Below are positions 6,267-9,429 of a stretch of DNA of 9,429 bases, piece after piece (the stretch's first letter is position 1; each line of letters starts with the position of its first letter). This stretch comes from JBFWQM01 sp050249455. GTDB lineage: Bacteria > Pseudomonadota > Alphaproteobacteria > MPNO01 > VGEU01. The notes under the pieces are model-generated. The model made no database searches, had not been told where the DNA came from, and saw only the letters and a list, made by a program, of their open reading frames with translations. The stretch lies in the NCBI GenBank assembly GCA_050249455.1, contig JBFWQM010000211.1:1-9429 (forward strand), given 5' to 3'. The position numbers and the translations under genes are program-made.

Positions 6267-6586
6267 ACGCCCGCCGCAACGGATCCGGCATCGCCCTGCC
6301 GACCCACGTCGCCCAGGAACAGCAGCAGCGCCACCCGCTGTCCGGCCACCGCTACCAGATCGTCCGGCCCGCCGAGGGTGTCACGCGGGTCGCCGCGGTC
6401 CTCGAAGACGGCCAGATCCTCGCGCGCATCGTGGCGCCGCGCGACGACTTCGGCGTCATCCTGCACGTGCCCGGCGGCGGCGCCGCGTTCGTCAACGAGG
6501 ACGTCGCGATGAACCACCTGCGGCGACTGCTGATCGGCGACATGGGAATGGTCGAGGCGGTCGAGCCGACGGGGGCGCCGGCGTGA
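6263..6586 (+). CDS. Hypothetical protein (107 aa), GTG start
   Basis: Starts at a GTG overlapping the previous stop (GTGA, 6263-6266) and ends in the same kind of overlap with the next gene. The first ~28 residues are polar (MNARRNGSGIALPTHVAQEQQQ). Residues ~29-80 look like a compact beta-rich domain (GHRYQIVRPAEGVTRVAAVL, DGQILARIV, FGVILHVPGGGAAFVNED). A helix follows (AMNHLRRLLIGDM). No recognised family, no Cys, no signal or membrane segment. The coupling and codon use agree with the neighbours, so it is probably expressed. Confidence 0.65.
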   Translation: MNARRNGSGIALPTHVAQEQQQRHPLSGHRYQIVRPAEGVTRVAAVLEDGQILARIVAPRDDFGVILHVPGGGAAFVNEDVAMNHLRRLLIGDMGMVEAVEPTGAPA

Positions 6587-6813
6587 GCAAGCGGTCCACC
6601 GTTGTCTACCTGACGGTGCGGCGCGCGAAGCGCAGCCCGTTCGGAGACGCGCACATCGTGTCCGCTCACCCGTCCCGCGGTCAGGTCCCCGCCGGGTCGA
6701 TGCTCATTCCGCTTCGGCTGACGATCGACGATGCCTGGTTCACCAGGCAGGCCGAGATGATCGAGGTCGACGTCGGGAAGCCGCCGGAGCAACCCAAGGG
6801 CGAGGTCGCGTGA
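6583..6813 (+). CDS. Hypothetical phage protein (76 aa), GTG start
   Basis: Coupled to both neighbours by GTGA overlaps (6583-6586 and 6810-6813). The 76-residue product begins with a strand-like STVVYLTVRRAKRS, has AGSMLIPLRLTIDDAWF in the middle and ends in a charged tail KPPEQPKGEVA. I recall similarly short proteins starting with a TVVYL strand near phage integrase genes, but know no function. No metal-binding or membrane features. Confidence 0.62.
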   Translation: MSKRSTVVYLTVRRAKRSPFGDAHIVSAHPSRGQVPAGSMLIPLRLTIDDAWFTRQAEMIEVDVGKPPEQPKGEVA

Positions 6814-7064
6814 CCGAACCGCCCTACCTGACCGACAACGAGGTTCGGGACATCTGCGCCGGCATCGAGCAGCCGGCCGCGATGATCCGCTACCTGCGCT
6901 CTGTCGTTCGGGTGCCGATCGTGCTGCGCAAGCCGAACGGCATGCCGCTGGTCGGCCGCGACGCGCTGCGTCAGGCGCTCGGTGGGACCGCCACGGGCGC
7001 TCCGCAGGCTCCGCAGCGGCCGAACACGGCGCGCCTGAGGGCGCTGACAGGTGGCCGGGTATGA
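6810..7064 (+). CDS. DUF4224-type protein, candidate excisionase/directionality factor
   Basis: 84 residues from a GTG overlapping the previous stop. The first ~55 residues match the DUF4224 pattern: PYLTDNEVRDICAGIEQPAAMIRYLRS, a stretch of hydrophobics, then RKPNGMPLVGRDAL. This looks like a small winged or plain helix-turn-helix. DUF4224 genes are typically found immediately upstream of phage tyrosine integrases. That location, and the small DNA-binding-like fold, suggest a recombination directionality factor (Xis-like), but this is inference and not established for the family as far as I know. The tail (~57-84) is Ala/Pro/Arg-rich. It overlaps the integrase start by ATGA. Confidence 0.72.
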   Translation: MTEPPYLTDNEVRDICAGIEQPAAMIRYLRSVVRVPIVLRKPNGMPLVGRDALRQALGGTATGAPQAPQRPNTARLRALTGGRV

Positions 7065-8158
7065 TCGCCGCCATGGGCCGGAAACGCCGCTCGAACCCGC
7101 TTGGGCTTCCGCCGCGTGTCTACGCGAAGCACGGGGCGTTCTTCTACGTCCACCGGGACGGCCGGTGGGAGCGGCTCGGAACCGACCTGGCGGCCGCCAT
7201 CGCCGAGGGCCAGCGCCGCAACGCCGGCAGCGACTTCGGCACCATGCGCTGGTGGTTCGACGCGTTCGTGACGCACTGCAAGGGCCGGATCGGCCTGGAC
7301 CGATCGAGCCGCGGTCTGTCGCAGCGCACCGTGGACGACTACGAAGCCGCCCGCGACCGTCTGGCAGCATTCTTCGGCGACATGACGCCAGCGGCCGTGC
7401 TGCCGGCGCACGTGGGCGAGTACCTGGAGGAAGGGATCCTCGCCGGGCGGCCGGTGCGAGCCAACCGGGAGAAGGCGGCGCTCTCGTCCTGCTTCACCTG
7501 GCTGATGCTGCAGCCGGCTGCCGGCGTGACCACGAACCCCTGCATCGGCGTCCGTAGAAACCCTGAGTCGCCGCGCGACCGCTACGTCGAGGACGCCGAT
7601 TACCGCGCGGTCTGGACCCGCGCGGGCCGGTCGACGCGCGCCATGATGGACCTGATCTACCGGACGCTACAGCGGCCCGAGGATGTGCTCCGCTGGACGA
7701 CCGCGAACCTCGCCCGACGCGACGCTGTGTCGATCATCCGCACCCGGCAGCGCAAGACCGGCCACGAGTTGGAGATCGCCATCAGCGCCGAGATCGAGGC
7801 GGTCCTCGCGTCGGTTGGCGTGCGCGCCGGCGAGAAGGTGGTCAAGCTGCGCCGGCCGCTGATCCAGCGCCTGGACGGCGCGGCCTACACCTACGACGGC
7901 ATCTGCACGAACCTGAAGCACGCCCAGGAGGCCGAGAACCGGGAACGGGCCAAGGTCGGAGCCGCGCCGCTAGCATCGTTCGGGTTCCAGGATCTCAAGG
8001 CGAAGGGCGCGACGGACATGTACCAGACCGGCGTGCCGCTCGAGGAAATCCGCGAACTCTGCGGCCACGACTCGGTCACGACGACCGAGATCTACGTGAA
8101 GCGCCGCATGCGCAGGGTCATCGCGCCGAACGCCGTCGCGCTGTCCAATATCCAGTAG
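7061..8158 (+). CDS. int: Phage tyrosine integrase
   Basis: 365 residues. N-terminal ~10-50 (NPLGLPPRVYAKHGAFFYV, RDGRWERLGTDLAAAIAE) fits the small arm-binding domain of phage integrases. Residues ~60-155 form the SAM-like core-binding domain. The catalytic domain has Arg205 (LQRPEDVLRW), Lys232 (RQRKTGHELEI), a box-II segment FGFQDLKAKGATD where the usual His-X-X-Arg reads Gln310-Asp-Leu-Lys313, then His336 (LCGHDSVTTTEIYVK) and the nucleophile Tyr345. It would join attP to a tRNA-Asn attB and reverse this with a directionality factor. The ATG at 7061 is ATGA-coupled to the DUF4224 gene; the ATG at 7073 (MGRKRR...) is an equally plausible start for this family. Its last codons (LSNIQ-stop) lie inside a putative arm-type repeat. 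Confidence 0.95.
   Translation: MIAAMGRKRRSNPLGLPPRVYAKHGAFFYVHRDGRWERLGTDLAAAIAEGQRRNAGSDFGTMRWWFDAFVTHCKGRIGLDRSSRGLSQRTVDDYEAARDRLAAFFGDMTPAAVLPAHVGEYLEEGILAGRPVRANREKAALSSCFTWLMLQPAAGVTTNPCIGVRRNPESPRDRYVEDADYRAVWTRAGRSTRAMMDLIYRTLQRPEDVLRWTTANLARRDAVSIIRTRQRKTGHELEIAISAEIEAVLASVGVRAGEKVVKLRRPLIQRLDGAAYTYDGICTNLKHAQEAENRERAKVGAAPLASFGFQDLKAKGATDMYQTGVPLEEIRELCGHDSVTTTEIYVKRRMRRVIAPNAVALSNIQ
8143..8153 (-). repeat. Putative arm-type site F1 (inside integrase 3' end)
   Basis: GTCCAATATCC. The match to the right-hand copy extends over 16 bases, CTGTCCAATATCCAGT at 8141-8156 and again at 8383-8398. It encodes the last residues of the integrase and reaches the first base of its stop codon. 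Confidence 0.75.
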
Positions 8159-8202
8159 TCGACCGGTGTTCACGCCCCGGGAAGCGGCGGACAACCAGCG
8201 CC

Positions 8203-8213
8203 GGATATTGGAC
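8203..8213 (+). repeat. Putative arm-type site R1
   Basis: GGATATTGGAC followed by ACGG, 57 bases left of the tRNA core. It forms an inverted pair with F1, 49 bases apart. The ATTGGACACGG part recurs at 8364-8374. Confidence 0.72.
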
Positions 8214-8270
8214 ACGGCCGACCCCGAGATCGAGCGTCAGCGCGGCTCGGTGGGCAGAAAGGCGGATGGC

Positions 8271-8315
8271 CTGTTAATCCGCAGGTCCCTGGTTCGAGTC
8301 CAGGTCGGGGAGCCA
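8271..8315 (+). other. 3' half of tRNA-Asn(GTT), probable att core
   Basis: Starts exactly at a tRNA-Asn anticodon loop (CTGTTAA, anticodon GTT), then the 3' anticodon stem TCCGC, a 5-nt variable loop, a T arm with CCTGG/TTCGAGT/CCAGG, the acceptor strand TCGGGGA, discriminator G and CCA. The 5' half does not fit a tRNA: the partner stem GCGGA is four bases too far away and no normal D arm or TCCCCGA acceptor strand is present. The nearest candidate, ACCCCGA at 8221-8227, would give a 95-nt molecule with one mismatch. So this is not a functional tRNA. It is the segment shared with a host tRNA-Asn gene that would be restored on integration, with crossover in or near the anticodon loop. Confidence 0.85.
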
Positions 8316-8359
8316 GATAAATCAACGGGTTGCGGCGCTATTCGTGGCGCGCGCTGCCT

Positions 8360-8370
8360 CCAAATTGGAC
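8360..8370 (+). repeat. Weak putative arm-type site R2
   Basis: CCAAATTGGAC, 8 of 11 matches to GGATATTGGAC, followed by ACGG as in R1. It lies two bases before the palindromic pair. Confidence 0.45.
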
Positions 8371-8372
8371 AC

Positions 8373-8395
8373 GGATATTGGACTGTCCAATATCC
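8373..8395. repeat. Perfect 23-bp palindrome (arm-type sites R3 and F2)
   Basis: GGATATTGGAC and its exact reverse complement GTCCAATATCC separated by one T. Both halves match the sites left of the core. It could bind an integrase or regulator dimer, or form a cruciform. There is no T-run after it, so it does not look like an intrinsic terminator. Confidence 0.9.
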
Positions 8396-8412
8396 AGTGC
8401 TCCGGCCTCGCA

Positions 8413-8655
8413 GTGAAACGCCCCGCCCCCTGCTGGACCTGCGCCCACTTCGGCGCCTGGCTGAACAACGGCAGCAGCGTCGAGTGCCGCGACCCGCGCC
8501 TGATCGACACCACGCCGCTCGGCTGCCTGGTGCAGGCCTCGCCGGCGGCCGGCTGCGACTACCACGTGCGGGAGCCGGGATCGGACGACGAGCCGATTAC
8601 CAGCGAGCGCGTCAGCTTCTCCGACTGGCAGCGGCGGCAGCGCGAGCGATCCTGA
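8413..8655 (+). CDS. Small cysteine-rich phage-like protein (80 aa)
   Basis: Start set at GTG 8413 (KRPAPCWTCAHFGAWLNN...). The frame is open to an ATG at 8344, but that would put the palindromic att repeat inside the gene, encoding a second LSNIQ. The 80-residue product has Cys7-X2-Cys10 (CWTCAHF), then Cys in VECRDPR, LGCLVQ and AAGCDYH, ending near REPGSDDEPITS and a basic SDWQRRQRERS. The pattern resembles small phage proteins with a C-X2-C-x-HF start and a later REPGSDD-like segment, probably zinc-binding. Function unknown. If the att assignment is right, integration would place this gene at the prophage end opposite to int. Confidence 0.6.
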   Translation: MKRPAPCWTCAHFGAWLNNGSSVECRDPRLIDTTPLGCLVQASPAAGCDYHVREPGSDDEPITSERVSFSDWQRRQRERS

Positions 8656-8663
8656 CGGTGCAA

Positions 8664-8678
8664 TCGGGGTGTCCCCGA
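8664..8678 (+). other. Short hairpin after the 80-aa gene
   Basis: TCGGGG-TGT-CCCCGA, a perfect 6-bp stem with a 3-base loop starting nine bases after the stop codon. It is followed by ATTGT rather than a clear T-run, so it is at best a weak terminator. Confidence 0.35.
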
Positions 8679-8679
8679 A

Positions 8680-8717
8680 TTGTCGGGCGTTGCCCTCGCG
8701 ACCTATGCTGCCGCGAG
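8680..8717 (+). promoter_or_regulatory. Possible sigma-70-type promoter of the lipoprotein gene, with inverted repeat
   Basis: TTGTCG (8680-8685) and TATGCT (8704-8709) are separated by 18 bases, each matching 4 of 6 consensus positions. An inverted repeat CTCGCG (8695-8700) / CGCGAG (8712-8717) brackets the -10-like hexamer and could be an operator. Such weak matches also arise by chance. Confidence 0.3.
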
Positions 8718-8744
8718 TCCGCGGGCGCGTTGCCGAGCGGCCCC

Positions 8745-8750
8745 GGGAGG
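8745..8750 (+). promoter_or_regulatory. Ribosome binding site of the lipoprotein gene
   Basis: GGGAGG five bases before the ATG at 8756. It supports this start, which also gives a proper lipoprotein signal peptide. Confidence 0.75.
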
Positions 8751-8755
8751 TTTCC

Positions 8756-9429
8756 ATGATCCGTCGCCGCGCCGTGCCCATTGTCGCCCTGTTGCTGGCC
8801 GCGTGCGGCGGAGGCGGAGGCGATCCGCCGGCGGTCAGCGCGAATCCGCCGGCGCCCTCCCCAACCCCGGCCCCGTCGCCGAGCGCTCCGGCTCCGGCGC
8901 CCTCGAACCCGATCGGCGGGCCGAAGCCGGCGCCCGCTCCTGCGCCGAATCCCGTACCCGTGCCGGTCCCGGTTCCCGTCCCGACACCCGTGCCGGTTCC
9001 AACCCCAGCGCCGTCGCCACAGCCGCCGGCCGGGCCCGCGGTCCCGACCTCGATCAGCGGCGAGCGCCTCGGCCGCGCGCTGGTCAACGGGTTCGGCGGC
9101 TACATCGACATCACGATGGCGTCGGACGACCTGACGCAGCAGCAGCTGCAGATCGTCAGCAACGTGTCGTATCGGCTCTACACCCGGCGCTGGCTCTACG
9201 GCTACACCACCGAGCTGATGACCGAGTACCAGATCCGGAACAATGCGATGTTCGGGCCGACGGTGTACTCGGGCTACCGGGTCGGCGACTCGAATCTGAC
9301 CAACCCGATCCAGACCACCGGCAGCACCGTGCCGTTCTCGGGCTCCTACCCGCTGAATCAGGCGATCGGCGAGTGGACCGGCCAGGACGTCACCGCGCGG
9401 CTGATCGTGACCGACGCGGCGCCGGCGAC
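8756..9429 (+). CDS. Lipoprotein with Pro/Val-Pro-rich linker, 3' end beyond window
   Basis: At least 224 residues, running off the window. The signal peptide is MIRRRAVPIVALLLAAC: a basic start, a hydrophobic core and a lipobox LAAC with Cys17. Residues after the Cys are Gly, not Asp, which favours outer-membrane sorting. Then come a Gly run, a low-complexity Ala/Pro/Ser linker (~24-60) and a Val-Pro/Thr-Pro repeat (~66-86), which would reach across the periplasm or outwards. A folded domain follows from ~98 (GERLGRALVNGFGGYIDITM, rich in Tyr/Thr, e.g. LYTRRWLYGYTTELM and YSGYRVGDSN), probably beta-rich. Not recognised. It is far longer than Rz1 spanins. It has its own ribosome binding site and promoter-like sequence, so it is a separate unit from the recombination operon. 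It may be a lysogenic-conversion (moron) gene, or host DNA if 8316 onward is chromosome. Confidence 0.8.
   Translation, partial: MIRRRAVPIVALLLAACGGGGGDPPAVSANPPAPSPTPAPSPSAPAPAPSNPIGGPKPAPAPAPNPVPVPVPVPVPTPVPVPTPAPSPQPPAGPAVPTSISGERLGRALVNGFGGYIDITMASDDLTQQQLQIVSNVSYRLYTRRWLYGYTTELMTEYQIRNNAMFGPTVYSGYRVGDSNLTNPIQTTGSTVPFSGSYPLNQAIGEWTGQDVTARLIVTDAAPA

Larger units (their letters stand above)
8141..8398. other. Probable attP region (integrase arm sites plus tRNA core)
   Basis: Directly after the integrase lies a 45-bp tRNA-Asn 3' half (8271-8315) with copies of an 11-bp element GGATATTGGAC or its complement on both sides: 8143-8153 (complement), 8203-8213, 8373-8383 and 8385-8395 (complement), all exact, plus a weaker 8-of-11 copy at 8360-8370. 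Short repeats flanking a core next to int are the usual layout of integrase arm-type sites in attP. An integrated prophage end would keep such sites on only one side of the core. Apart from this structure, 8159-8412 shows no convincing gene. Confidence 0.65.

Noticed and set aside
8221..8315. Complete tRNA gene (Asn, or a 95-nt selenocysteine type)
   Set aside because: No D arm fits, the anticodon stem is separated by four extra bases, the first acceptor pair mismatches, the variable arm is short and the anticodon is GTT. Only the 3' half is tRNA.
8373..8395. Intrinsic terminator for int
   Set aside because: The palindrome is perfect but has a 1-base centre, moderate AT content and no following T-run. 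It lies more than 200 nt after the int stop.
8166..8759. Plus-strand open frame of 197 codons across the att region
   Set aside because: It runs through the tRNA segment, the repeats and out-of-frame over the 80-aa gene. The product is Arg-rich with no recognisable pattern.
8837..9045. CRISPR-like or simple tandem repeat in the Pro-rich region
   Set aside because: The repetition is at the peptide level with varied codons. There is no constant repeat/spacer structure.

Overview
The window reads as the early/recombination region of a temperate, tailed-phage-like element (phage genome, prophage or related mobile element) from a GC-rich proteobacterium. The evidence is a run of short, overlapping, same-strand genes of typical phage families, ending in a tyrosine integrase and an attachment site built on the 3' half of a tRNA-Asn gene. 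Strongly GC-biased third codon positions and CCA-ending tRNA sequence fit a high-GC gamma- or betaproteobacterial host (Xanthomonadaceae- or Burkholderiales-like). The exact host cannot be decided from the sequence.

Layout. Positions 2-8158 hold 17 genes, all on the plus strand, and 14 of the 16 junctions overlap (ATGA, GTGA, TGATG or a 23-nt overlap). The order is: a 5'-truncated DnaN/sliding-clamp-like gene; a 59-aa gene; an HNH endonuclease with an N-terminal helix-turn-helix; an 88-aa helical protein; a 47-aa single-TM protein; a 76-aa Cys-pair protein; a 275-aa multi-Cys zinc-ribbon protein with an internal repeat; a 77-aa coiled-coil protein; a second 47-aa single-TM protein; a Cas4/RecB-like PD-(D/E)XK nuclease; a RecT-like annealase; an ExoX-like DEDDh exonuclease with a DUF3820 tail; three conserved-looking or unknown small proteins; a DUF4224-type protein; and the integrase. 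Only the annealase and the 176-aa gene after exoX are preceded by a gap, and each has its own Shine-Dalgarno sequence.

Positions 8141-8398 look like a complete attP. The 45-bp tRNA-Asn 3' half (8271-8315) is flanked on both sides by copies of a GGATATTGGAC / GTCCAATATCC element, including a perfect palindrome at 8373-8395. These are candidate integrase arm sites. Sites on both sides of the core suggest the unintegrated or circular form rather than a prophage end.

Beyond att lie an 80-aa cysteine-rich gene (8413-8655) and a separate transcription unit with a promoter-like region and a strong ribosome binding site, encoding a lipoprotein with a long Pro/Val-Pro linker that runs off the window.

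Working together: the nuclease (5' resection), the annealase and ExoX (3'-5' trimming) form a phage homologous-recombination module. The clamp-like protein may tie it to replication. The DUF4224 protein and the integrase form an integration/excision module. The lipoprotein is a candidate lysogenic-conversion or surface gene.
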